Origin: CBDULX01 sp965368175
GTDB lineage: Bacteria; Pseudomonadota; Gammaproteobacteria; SZUA-229
Direction: 5' to 3'
Length of the DNA: 15,756 nucleotides
NCBI GenBank assembly: GCA_965368175.1
Contig: CBDULX010000053.1
Coordinates: 1 to 15,756, forward strand
Part shown: in pieces, positions 1-6,442 of the stretch
How the letters are laid out: each line of letters begins with the position of its first letter
Numbering within the stretch: the stretch's first letter is position 1
The notes under the pieces: model-generated
The model's database searches: none
Told to the model about the DNA's origin: nothing
Seen by the model: only the letters and a program-made list of their open reading frames with translations
Translations under genes and position numbers: made by a program

Positions 1-937
1 CATGAGGATCGGTGGCCCAGCGATTAAAACCGGGATTGAGTCGGTACAGGGTTTCGAGATCCAGCTCAGACATTTCTGCCGCCATGGCCAGATCGATTTG
101 CGAGCCGGTTTCTACGCGTTCCAGATAAGGTGCATCTTCAATGCATCGCAGGCTTATGTTATGAGCTCTGGGGTCGGCGACCAGGCGCTTTAGTGCGAGT
201 AATTTGGGTACATAGGCCTGGGTTTCTTTGGGCAGTTCCAGGTTCCAGAAATCTATGGGACGATTTTTGCGCTGGTTTTTACGGACCGCACGTCGCACAG
301 TGCCGGAACCCGAATTGTAGGCAGCCAGAGCCAGCAGCCAGTCACCATCAAATTCGCGATGAAGGTTTTCCAGATACTTTAATGCAGCCATTGTGGAAGC
401 ATAAACATCGCGTCGACCATCGTACCACCAGTTTTGTTTCAGGCCATAGATGCGGCCGGTAGAAGGGATAAACTGCCAGATACCGGCGGCCCGACCATGG
501 GAATATGCAAAGGGCTGAAAGGCGCTTTCCACAATGGGTAACAGAGCCAGTTCGGCAGGCAGGCCGCGGGCTTCCACTTCTTCAATGATCAGGTGCAGGA
601 AGGGTTCAGCCCGTTCTACTACACGATCGAGGTAATCATTATTACGGCTGTACCAGCTTAGTTGAGTCAGCAATCGAGGATGGTCTTCCTGGCTCGGTAG
701 TGAAAACCCGGAGCGAACCCGGTTCCAGATATTCTGTTCGTACCAGTAAGCGTAATCATCCGGGTTAATGGCAAACAGGGCATCTTCTTCAGCCTGTTCC
801 TGCTCGATGCGTAGCTGTTCTTCTTCTTCTGACAGGGTGGTTAGTTGCAAACATCCACTGACAGACAGCAGTAATAAGCTGATGCTGGTAGCCTGGAGTG
901 CTTTTAGTATTTTGATTTGGAAGTTTAGTAAAAACAA
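1..937 (-). CDS. mltD: Membrane-bound lytic murein transglycosylase D, lipoprotein, 5' part only
   Basis: Cleaves the glycan strands of peptidoglycan from the inner face of the outer membrane. The minus frame gives 312 residues before leaving the window. A hydrophobic stretch ends in the lipobox VSGC, then comes an acidic linker and a family 23 lysozyme-like (SLT) domain. The presumed catalytic Glu137 lies in LPIVESAFQP, followed by GIWQFIPSTG and AALKYL, typical of MltD. The C-terminal LysM repeats of the family lie outside the window. No ATG is in frame near the signal peptide; I chose TTG at 937, which gives a short N-region with one lysine (MFLLNFQIKILKA) before the hydrophobic core. No clear Shine-Dalgarno precedes it, so the start is uncertain by a few codons. 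The gene is divergent from rnhA. Confidence 0.93.
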   Translation of the reverse strand, partial: MFLLNFQIKILKALQATSISLLLLSVSGCLQLTTLSEEEEQLRIEQEQAEEDALFAINPDDYAYWYEQNIWNRVRSGFSLPSQEDHPRLLTQLSWYSRNNDYLDRVVERAEPFLHLIIEEVEARGLPAELALLPIVESAFQPFAYSHGRAAGIWQFIPSTGRIYGLKQNWWYDGRRDVYASTMAALKYLENLHREFDGDWLLALAAYNSGSGTVRRAVRKNQRKNRPIDFWNLELPKETQAYVPKLLALKRLVADPRAHNISLRCIEDAPYLERVETGSQIDLAMAAEMSELDLETLYRLNPGFNRWATDPH

Positions 938-1064
938 TATGTTGACAACTTTTTTTAGATTTGTTGTTAGATATATGTACAATGTTACTGAGTGTAAAGC
1001 ATTTAAATCAGTAATGTGTGTAATTTACCACAAAATAAACAACTTTTAACCGGATCTGGGAAAT
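938..1064. promoter_or_regulatory. Divergent mltD/rnhA promoter region
   Basis: This 127-bp AT-rich interval must hold the promoters of both divergent genes. On the plus strand TTGACA at 942-947 matches a sigma-70 -35 box, but no strong -10 lies at the right spacing; TACAAT at 978-983 is the best -10-like hexamer and is too far away to pair with it. The assignment of individual elements is weak. Confidence 0.3.
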
Positions 1065-1514
1065 ATGGCAAGTAATAAGAATTCAGCAGTTGAAATATTT
1101 ACCGATGGCGCCTGCAGGGGCAATCCAGGCCCCGGAGGCTGGGGTGTGTTGATGCGTTTTGACGGCAATGAAAAAGAGCTGCACGGTGGTGAGAAAGACA
1201 CTACTAATAATCGTATGGAGTTAATGGCGGCCATTATTGGCCTGGAAAGCCTGAACCGGGATTGCCAGGTAAGGGTATACACCGATTCCAAATATGTGAT
1301 GCAGGGTATTACCGAATGGATTCATAACTGGAAAATCAAGGGCTGGAAAACTGCCAGTAAGAAACCGGTGAAGAATGCCGATTTATGGCAACGACTGGAT
1401 CGGGCGAGGGAGCAGCATCAGGTGGAATGGCATTGGGTAAAGGGGCATTCCGGTCATGAAGAAAATGAACGGGCCGATCAGCTGGCCAACAGGGGCATTG
1501 ACGAGTTGCAATAA
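1065..1514 (+). CDS. rnhA: Ribonuclease HI
   Basis: Cytoplasmic endonuclease that degrades the RNA strand of RNA-DNA hybrids (Okazaki primers, R-loops). The 149-residue length is close to the 155 of E. coli RNase HI. The active-site carboxylates are all present: Asp14 in FTDGACRGNPGPGGWG, Glu52 in NNRMELMA, Asp74 in YTDSKYV and Asp138 in ERADQLAN, with the flap His128 in VKGHSGH. Each sits four positions later than its E. coli equivalent (Asp10, Glu48, Asp70, Asp134, His124). The basic handle (WKIKGWKTASKKPVK, about 89-103) is intact. GGGA lies just upstream of the ATG. dnaQ follows 48 bp downstream on the same strand, so the two may be co-transcribed; in E. coli they are divergent. Confidence 0.97.
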   Translation: MASNKNSAVEIFTDGACRGNPGPGGWGVLMRFDGNEKELHGGEKDTTNNRMELMAAIIGLESLNRDCQVRVYTDSKYVMQGITEWIHNWKIKGWKTASKKPVKNADLWQRLDRAREQHQVEWHWVKGHSGHEENERADQLANRGIDELQ

Positions 1515-1562
1515 TTCAGTGGCGAGGTAGACTGAGTTGATTCAAACCGTCCAAGAATCAGC

Positions 1563-2267
1563 ATGCGAAAAATTGTCCTAGATACCGAAACTACAGGGCT
1601 TGAGCCCAGTCGTGGCCACCGAATCATCGAAATTGGCTGTGTAGAAATTATCAACCGCCGTATCACTGAAAACACCTACCACCAGTATATTCAACCGGAT
1701 CGTGAGATCGATGAAGGTGCCTATGAAGTGCATGGCATAAGCAACGAATTTTTGGCCGATAAACCCCGGTTCAAGGATATAGTTGAGGATTTCATGAGCT
1801 TCGTGAATGGCGCAGAACTGATAATTCATAACGCCCCCTTTGATGTTGGGTTCCTGAACCATGAGCTGGCTATGCTCGAACCGGTCTGGGGTAAGGTGAG
1901 TGATCACTGCAGCATCACCGATAGCCTGGTCATGGCCCGCAGGAATCATCCAGGACAGAAAAACAATCTGGACGCACTATGTAAACGCTATGAAGTAAAT
2001 AACTCAAAGCGCGAATTACACGGTGCGTTACTGGACGCGGAATTACTGGCTGAAGTCTATCTAAGGATGACCGGGGGCCAGGAAAGTTTATTGCTGGGTA
2101 CTGGAGATGGCCCTAATTCCTCCAATATGGCCAGTCCGATACGTCGGGTGGATTCCAGTCGAGTAGAACTAACAGTATTACGGGCGACGGCAGATGAAAT
2201 GTCGGCCCATGATGAAATTCTTGAGAAGCTGGGGGATTCCTGTGTATGGAATCGTACAGTGGATTAG
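1563..2267 (+). CDS. dnaQ: DNA polymerase III epsilon subunit, 3'-5' proofreading exonuclease
   Basis: Proofreading subunit of the replicative polymerase. DEDDh exonuclease motifs are complete: ExoI Asp7 and Glu9 in VLDTETTGL, ExoII Asp94 in HNAPFDVGFLNHE, ExoIII His153 and Asp158 in HGALLDAELLAEVYL. After the catalytic domain, Gln173-Leu178 (QESLLL) resembles a sliding-clamp-binding pentapeptide at the place where E. coli epsilon carries one. The last 50 or so residues correspond to the flexible tail that binds the polymerase alpha subunit. At 234 residues the length is close to the E. coli protein (243). Start chosen at the only ATG that keeps the DTETTGL motif near the N-terminus; no strong ribosome binding site is visible. 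Follows rnhA and is convergent with the next gene. Confidence 0.96.
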   Translation: MRKIVLDTETTGLEPSRGHRIIEIGCVEIINRRITENTYHQYIQPDREIDEGAYEVHGISNEFLADKPRFKDIVEDFMSFVNGAELIIHNAPFDVGFLNHELAMLEPVWGKVSDHCSITDSLVMARRNHPGQKNNLDALCKRYEVNNSKRELHGALLDAELLAEVYLRMTGGQESLLLGTGDGPNSSNMASPIRRVDSSRVELTVLRATADEMSAHDEILEKLGDSCVWNRTVD

Positions 2268-2331
2268 TTTAGTATGATTGTTTTTTTGATAATGTTCTCT
2301 CTGATGCTGTATTCTTACAATTTCCTTCAAT

Positions 2332-2595
2332 TCATGTCATAACGCCAAAACGGAATGGCTTGGCGCTTTTATTTCCATTATGTTGATTTTTTTGATTGCG
2401 GTCGCGAGAAAGGCTGACCTTTCTGGCAATTAAACCCTGGTTATCAGTGTGGCATTCGAACTCGACCGTTGAACCCGTTTTCAAATACTGGCAGTTGACG
2501 AGGTCTGTTTTGTTTACTTTTATGTCAGGTCCAGATCCGTTATCCAGAAATCCATAATCTTTTTCACGAAACCATTTTTTTACTACTGTTTGCAT
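2332..2595 (-). CDS. Divergent cold-shock-domain protein
   Basis: Small (87 residues), probably cytoplasmic, with a CspA-like OB fold over about residues 3-60: VKKWFREKDYGFL matches the usual VKWFN..KGYGFI, and KTGSTVEFECHTDNQGLIARKV matches the last two strands. The RNP1-like part keeps Trp8, Tyr14 and Phe16. In the RNP2-like part (DIKVNKTDL, 24-32) the usual aromatic and His residues of DVFVHFS are replaced by Lys, Asn and Lys, so nucleic-acid binding may be altered. A basic, polar tail of about 27 residues follows, unlike the 70-residue Csp proteins. AAAGG lies 7 nt before the ATG. It is an isolated gene, convergent with dnaQ. Fold assignment is fairly sure; role and target are unknown. 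Confidence 0.72.
   Translation of the reverse strand: MQTVVKKWFREKDYGFLDNGSGPDIKVNKTDLVNCQYLKTGSTVEFECHTDNQGLIARKVSLSRDRNQKNQHNGNKSAKPFRFGVMT
2343..2374 (+). terminator. Probable Rho-independent terminator of dnaQ, inside the 3' end of the convergent gene
   Basis: CGCCAA at 2343-2348 pairs with TTGGCG at 2360-2365 (six perfect base pairs, 11-nt loop), followed by C and TTTTATTT on the plus strand. It lies 75 bp past the dnaQ stop and within the last codons of the cold-shock-like gene on the opposite strand. On the minus strand the hairpin is followed by a poorer T run, so it mainly suits transcripts coming from dnaQ. Confidence 0.55.
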
Positions 2596-3362
2596 AATGT
2601 TACCTTTAAATGTTCTATATGTTTAATTTACGGGACGATGAATTGAAGTCACAAAGTACTAAGGAGCCTCAGATCAGGACGTGTTTGTTTAATACTGACT
2701 TAAAGCGTCCGGATTTTCCCTGATTCAGATTCCAGATGATTATCTGTGATATAAACAGGCTGTTTCTGTACCGCAGTCTTTTTCAATAGCATCGGGATTG
2801 TGTTTAATATTCTTATGTCTAATCGCGAGTATTCCAGGACTTTCTGGCCCAGAGTTGATTGATTAAGGCCTGAGCTGGTTTTAAAAACTACATTAGTCAT
2901 TGATCTATAAAGGTATATCAAATCTGAAAAGGATGACAGCTTCAAGACTGTTGATAAGCTGCTGGAGTCATATCGCTGTATTCTCAGGCTATCAACTCCT
3001 GAATCGTTAGCATGACCTTGAAGTCATTCAGACCGGGTTGATAGAGTATAGTTCCTATTCGCTCGATTTCATATTCTATCTAACAGATCGGATGTACGGT
3101 ATTAGATGAATTTTATAAAATGTACTGAGTATGAAGAAATTCTGTTTATCATCTTCTCCTTGAGAAGACTGTCTCATAAGCTAGCTGCTCGTATAAGCCG
3201 TAAACAAAGGACGAATACACACTGAAGGTAGAAAATGATCAGATTTAGCGATTACTTTAACACAGATTCATTTTTTTATCCCCATCTTCACCCAGCATAG
3301 CTTGTTCAAGGGGAAAATGGTTAAGAAATGAAGGAGGTAAGCTGATTAACTGTACCTCAGGG
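2596..3362. other. Gene-poor AT-rich interval
   Basis: About 770 bp without a gene I can support. It must carry the upstream region of the cold-shock-like gene at its left end. A minus-strand open frame (2700-2945, TTG start, 81 codons; open without a start back to 3023) has no ribosome binding site or recognisable motif. A 39-codon plus-strand frame (3106-3225) is equally unsupported. A perfect 6-bp hairpin, CTTCTC/GAGAAG with a 3-nt loop, lies near 3153-3167 without a T run. A minus-strand frame ending at 3257 overlaps the next gene and is discussed among the findings. The interval could hold gene remnants or an untranslated RNA; nothing in it is decisive. Confidence 0.5.
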
Positions 3363-4178
3363 TCAGGGAACTGACGAAACATCAATATAGCGTTTTTGAT
3401 GACTCGTGATCTTACTGCCTGGTGCATAATGTGGATCTATGGTTCCGGTCTGGTAACGATCTATAATTATTCTGAGTGTACAATTACCATCAGGAGGCGT
3501 TGTGAATGTGTCGGCAGGGATGGTTATGGTACCAGTGTCTACAGTTAGAATTTCATTAAATTCTGTTATAAAGCTATCTGTACAATTTAGTGATACCCTT
3601 ACATTTGTTGATGCAGTGTCATCAATTTCATCCCAGCTAACAACAATATCATCCATGCTACGCGAAAAACTTAGATCACTCTGTGGGGCCGTAATTGAAA
3701 AATTTAACGGTAATGTTACGCTGGAGTCAGGAGCACTTGCACCTATCGGTCGCTTAAGGGAAATCGTATAAACCGTATTTTCAGTATTATTATCTTCATA
3801 CAAAGATCCAGAAACTTCATCTGTAAAATTTAATAAAGCAGATGGGAAATTTGCATTGGAAAATGAGCCTGTCATCAATCTGATTTGATCTGCACTCTGA
3901 GCCAGGTTTGCAAACAGGTCGTCATTAATATTAATGTTCTCAGCAGGGCCTATGGTTGAAGATAATAATTTGTCACCATTTTTCAAATCAATAAATGAGG
4001 AGGTGGTGGTGTCATGTAATTGAGCTTCTACTGCCGTAGTTCCTGTACCTCCATTGGTAACATGAAAATTCGCAACAAAACTATCGGTTGATAATTGATC
4101 CGAATTAATATCGTCATCATGACATGCAGTTATTGAAATACATGCGAACAGTACTGTAACCAGTTGCAAGTAGCTCAT
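3363..4178 (-). CDS. Predicted outer-membrane lipoprotein of unknown function
   Basis: 271 residues. A hydrophobic N-terminus ends in the lipobox ITAC with the lipidated Cys at 19, followed by HDDD; there is no Asp at +2, so the outer membrane is the likely destination by the E. coli sorting rule. The N-region has no Lys or Arg, unusual for a signal peptide. The mature part is rich in Thr, Ser, Asp and Asn with alternating hydrophobic residues, as in extracytoplasmic beta-sandwich proteins. Residues about 150-240 (NFSITAP, SFSRSMDDIVVSWDEIDD) look like a fibronectin-III or Ig-like module. Only two cysteines (Cys199 and Cys233 approximately) remain after processing and could form a disulphide. 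AGGAA lies 6 nt before the ATG. It starts 20 bp after the barrel gene upstream and is probably co-transcribed with it. Confidence 0.75.
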   Translation of the reverse strand: MSYLQLVTVLFACISITACHDDDINSDQLSTDSFVANFHVTNGGTGTTAVEAQLHDTTTSSFIDLKNGDKLLSSTIGPAENININDDLFANLAQSADQIRLMTGSFSNANFPSALLNFTDEVSGSLYEDNNTENTVYTISLKRPIGASAPDSSVTLPLNFSITAPQSDLSFSRSMDDIVVSWDEIDDTASTNVRVSLNCTDSFITEFNEILTVDTGTITIPADTFTTPPDGNCTLRIIIDRYQTGTIDPHYAPGSKITSHQKRYIDVSSVP

Positions 4179-4198
4179 ATTAAATTCCTGTTGTAAAA

Positions 4199-4723
4199 TT
4201 ATAGATAAAAATTAATTCCAACTGATAATAACGAAATATCAGTCCCGGAAATATCAAGTAATTGCTGTATTTGTGTTCTAATGCTGATTTTCGATTTAAG
4301 GAAATTTCGAGAGAAACCAAAACCAATAATAGCACTGGTGTCTTTGTCATCACCTACAATATTGCCTAAAAGTGTTGCTTCAGACTCCCATAAAATTGCG
4401 CCACCATGGATATTAACGTTAAGGCCATTCACAAGCTTGATTTTCTTGCCTATCACCATCGTCAGGCCATTTACATCAATACTGGTGTCTGCGTACCCCT
4501 GAAGTTTGAATTTGCCAATATTCGCTAAACCCGTTTCAACATAAACTTGCCTGAACTGGTATCCCAAATTAGGAAGAAATCGAGATGTGTCATTTTCATA
4601 GCCGCTTTCCTGAATAAATGCACCAGCTATTGCTGTTCCAATATATAAATTCGAATTATCTGCGTGAATCTTGAATGCCAGAAAAAAAGAAAATATTACA
4701 TAAAGAGTTTTTTTAAATGGCAT
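4199..4723 (-). CDS. Predicted small outer-membrane beta-barrel protein
   Basis: 174 residues with a classical Sec signal peptide: KK at positions 4-5, a strongly hydrophobic core and probable cleavage after IHA (residue 21). The mature 153 residues show alternating amphipathic strands (LYIGTAIAGAF, RQVYVETGLANIG, LTMVIGKKIKL, INIHGGAILWES-like, SAIIGFGFSRNF, LLSVGINFYL) and end in a strand with aromatic and hydrophobic terminal residues, as expected for BAM-inserted barrels. The size suits an eight-stranded OmpX/OmpW/OmpA-type barrel; I cannot say which family. GAG about 9 nt upstream of the ATG may be the ribosome binding site. First gene of a two-gene unit with the lipoprotein that starts 20 bp downstream. 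Confidence 0.72.
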   Translation of the reverse strand: MPFKKTLYVIFSFFLAFKIHADNSNLYIGTAIAGAFIQESGYENDTSRFLPNLGYQFRQVYVETGLANIGKFKLQGYADTSIDVNGLTMVIGKKIKLVNGLNVNIHGGAILWESEATLLGNIVGDDKDTSAIIGFGFSRNFLKSKISIRTQIQQLLDISGTDISLLSVGINFYL

Positions 4724-4888
4724 ATTTAATGCTCTTTTTTTAGTTTGTAATTAGTTTACAAATAAATGCTTAATATAGTAAGTATGATTTTCGCAGGGGG
4801 AGAGCAGCTTATTTATAGTTAATTATAGCAATATTGAATACAGGCATGCTCTGGTTAAGTCTGTAGGCTTTTAGTCATTATACATAGC

Positions 4889-4924
4889 AATCACGACTTG
4901 ATCAGAGGTTCCCTGAATATTTTT
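4889..4924 (+). repeat. Diverged 36-bp direct repeat, copy A
   Basis: Matches 5640-5675 at 30 of 36 positions by hand alignment, same orientation. The shared core is TTCCCTG followed by one variable base and ATATTTTT, with AATCA.GA.TTGAT at the left. The 11-mer TCAGAGGTTCC of this copy also recurs exactly at 5513-5523. It lies 77 bp downstream of the STAS-like gene on the minus strand. No protein frame is supported in the surrounding 4724-5000 interval. Confidence 0.6.
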
Positions 4925-5000
4925 GTTTAATGTGATCGGCAAAAGGACTGAAATAATGGCCAGCCTCAATATATTCTCAACTGGTTGCTGAGCAGGCTAA

Positions 5001-5390
5001 TCATGAAAGTAACCAGTCAAGCGCTTCTTTTTTGTTCAGAAATGGACAGGTTTTGTAGCCGATACCATAATTGATAACTTCGATAAACTTCCACTTTGAG
5101 TAATCTCTGGCATTTACCAGTAGAGCAACGCGGATGTTTTTGGCATTGGGTGCACTTTTCTGGCTGATTTCGCGGGGCAGACGGGCGCTCACCTCAACGT
5201 CAAATGTAAACTCGGTATCCACCAGATCATAAAAAGCGTGATAGTTTAATTCAGCTGAGAGCGCCCAGACCTTTCCAGATACCCCTTTGTAATCATCTTC
5301 TGTAATTACACCGGAAACATCAACGAAAATAGCTTTCAGATCATGATCTACCTGGATGTCGTGTTTAATCATTAAGGGAAGACTACTCAT
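5001..5390 (-). CDS. STAS/SpoIIAA-like domain protein
   Basis: 129 residues, no signal peptide or membrane segment, so cytoplasmic. The order of secondary structure fits SpoIIAA-like (STAS/SEC14-type) proteins: a first strand pair (HDIQVDHDLKAIFVDVSG), a helix after the DDYKG turn, a central strand with AFYDLVD, a middle segment with the family-like Arg in SARLPREIS, a strand in NIRVALLVNARD, then a helix and short strand ending in KKEALDWLL. Such proteins are usually small regulatory or ligand-binding modules; no partner kinase or transporter is adjacent, so the role is unknown. A second ATG at codon 7 is possible; neither start has a good ribosome binding site. Related imperfect repeats lie on both sides of the gene. 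Confidence 0.6.
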   Translation of the reverse strand: MSSLPLMIKHDIQVDHDLKAIFVDVSGVITEDDYKGVSGKVWALSAELNYHAFYDLVDTEFTFDVEVSARLPREISQKSAPNAKNIRVALLVNARDYSKWKFIEVINYGIGYKTCPFLNKKEALDWLLS

Positions 5391-5639
5391 TAAGTTTGAT
5401 TTTTATTTACTCAATTAATTATGAGTATTTGTTAAATTAACATAAATTGCCAGGGACAGATCTGGCATGGCTGGGTATATCACATTTCTTAATATCTTTA
5501 AATATTATATTGTCAGAGGTTCCTTAACAGATCGTGGTTCAGGCTGGGCAGTGTACACGAGTCGTAAAGTAGTGATCATTATTGTCTACATGAGCTCAAT
5601 AAAGTTCAATTTAAATTTGAAGTTTGCCAGTCTAAAAAT

Positions 5640-5675
5640 AATCATGATTTGATTAAAGTTTCCCTGGATATTTTT
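5640..5675 (+). repeat. Diverged 36-bp direct repeat, copy B
   Basis: Partner of the copy at 4889-4924 (six mismatches, no gaps), about 750 bp away in the same orientation. It ends 9 bp beyond the lrp stop codon, so both copies lie just downstream of a minus-strand gene. It contains AATCATGATT, a 10-bp palindrome absent in copy A. The rest of the 5391-5639 interval is AT-rich with the palindrome GTGTACAC near 5551-5558 and no supported gene. Confidence 0.6.
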
Positions 5676-5684
5676 CAGCATGCA

Positions 5685-6149
5685 TCAGGCTATTGGCAGC
5701 GCTGTCTTGTCCACTACCCGTCGCATTACAAAGCTTGACTGCACGCCGCTGACACCTTCGATGCGGGTGATTTTGTTTAACAGCAATATTTGAAAAGCAT
5801 CCATGTCATTGACGACAATTTTTATCTGGTAGTCAGCAGCCTGGCCGGTGATGAGCAGGCATTCGAGGACTTCCGGGAGTTCGCTGACAATTTGTTCGAA
5901 ATGGGCAAAGCGTTCAGGGGTATGACGATCCATAGATATATGGATCAGGGCCATGAGCGACAGGCCGAGTTTTTTCGCGTCGAGGTGGGCGCGGTAGCCG
6001 ATGATCAGGCCACTGTCTTCCAGGCTCCGGACGCGACGCAGGCAGGGGGAGGCCGACAGGCCAATCTTGTCGGCGAGGTCCTGGTTGCTGATGCGGCCGT
6101 CCTGCTGCAGTATCTCGAGAATCTGGCGATCATAGCGGTCGAGGGTCAT
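5685..6149 (-). CDS. Lrp/AsnC-family transcriptional regulator
   Basis: 154 residues. An N-terminal winged helix-turn-helix (about 3-50: DRQILEILQQDGRISNQDLA, then LSASPCLRRVRSLEDSGLI) closely follows E. coli Lrp. It is followed by the C-terminal RAM ligand-binding domain (about 65-145), with LECLLITGQAADYQIKIV at the place of the effector-contacting turn. It lacks the ten or so extra N-terminal residues of enteric Lrp. Family members bind DNA as dimers to octamers and respond to leucine or other amino acids. It is divergent from leuA with AT-rich repeated sites between them, so control of leuA, itself, or both is the natural inference. No strong ribosome binding site precedes the ATG. Confidence 0.88.
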   Translation of the reverse strand: MTLDRYDRQILEILQQDGRISNQDLADKIGLSASPCLRRVRSLEDSGLIIGYRAHLDAKKLGLSLMALIHISMDRHTPERFAHFEQIVSELPEVLECLLITGQAADYQIKIVVNDMDAFQILLLNKITRIEGVSGVQSSFVMRRVVDKTALPIA

Positions 6150-6183
6150 GTTTTGCGCTCAGTCAGGTGACAGAGACAAAGTA

Positions 6184-6239
6184 TGCCATAAAAATAGTTA
6201 TTTTAGCAATAATGTTGCCATAAATATAAAAAAAGGCAT
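6184..6239. promoter_or_regulatory. Candidate Lrp-type operator cluster between lrp and leuA
   Basis: TGCCATAAA occurs twice in the same orientation, at 6184-6192 and 6216-6224, 32 bp apart, close to three helical turns. Between them lies the inverted repeat AAAATA-GT-TATTTT (6191-6204), and GGCA at 6235-6238 mirrors the second TGCC. Phased, AT-rich, partly palindromic sites suit an Lrp octamer. The link to the adjacent regulator is inference from position and pattern. Confidence 0.4.
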
Positions 6240-6302
6240 GAATTCGCAAGAAAATTCTACTCAAACTACAGTAATCTTTCACCTATCCCCACAAGGGAGC
6301 GT

Positions 6303-6442
6303 ATGTGTGGCTCAGGATTGATCCGGTGGCCGCATTGATCCGTACTAAGCCTGCCTCACGAGGGCGGGTGAGACCAACACCGATACCAGACGTTGCGGTC
6401 GACTGGGTCATAACTATGAGAGCATCCAATAAGGAACAAACT
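6303..6442 (+). promoter_or_regulatory. leuA leader with upstream mini-ORF and alternative hairpins
   Basis: AGGGAG followed by CGT precedes an ATG at 6303 that opens an 11-codon frame (MCGSGLIRWPH, stop at 6336-6338). Within the leader, ATTGATCCG is repeated (6317-6325 and 6334-6342). A 7-bp stem CCTGCCT/GGGCGGG (6350-6356 with 6362-6368) competes with CTCAC/GTGAG (6355-6359 with 6368-6372). No T run follows, so this is not a classical terminator. The mini-peptide has a single Leu codon, so leucine attenuation by codon stalling is not evident. In the leuA frame the leader is open back to a GTG at 6305, but the extra 46 residues have no counterpart in the LeuA family. Function unproven. Confidence 0.35.

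Noticed and set aside
768..1049. Plus-strand 93-codon frame opposite the mltD signal peptide
   Set aside because: Shadow of mltD; Ser/Cys-rich product from antisense of an acidic linker.
2700..2945. Minus-strand 81-codon frame starting at TTG
   Set aside because: No ribosome binding site, no recognisable motif, no ATG, and the open frame extends upstream without a start; likely chance or a remnant.
3106..3225. Plus-strand 39-codon frame in the gene-poor interval
   Set aside because: No ribosome binding site and no recognisable product.
3330..3337. Perfect Shine-Dalgarno-like AAGGAGGT on the plus strand
   Set aside because: No start codon opening a frame of any length follows at workable spacing.
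5467..5652. Plus-strand 61-codon frame between the STAS-like gene and lrp
   Set aside because: AT-rich, overlaps a repeat copy, no ribosome binding site and low-complexity product; probably chance.
6305..6442. N-terminal extension of LeuA from GTG 6305
   Set aside because: The family begins near the ATG at 6443, which has AAGGA at proper spacing; the extension shows no family similarity.
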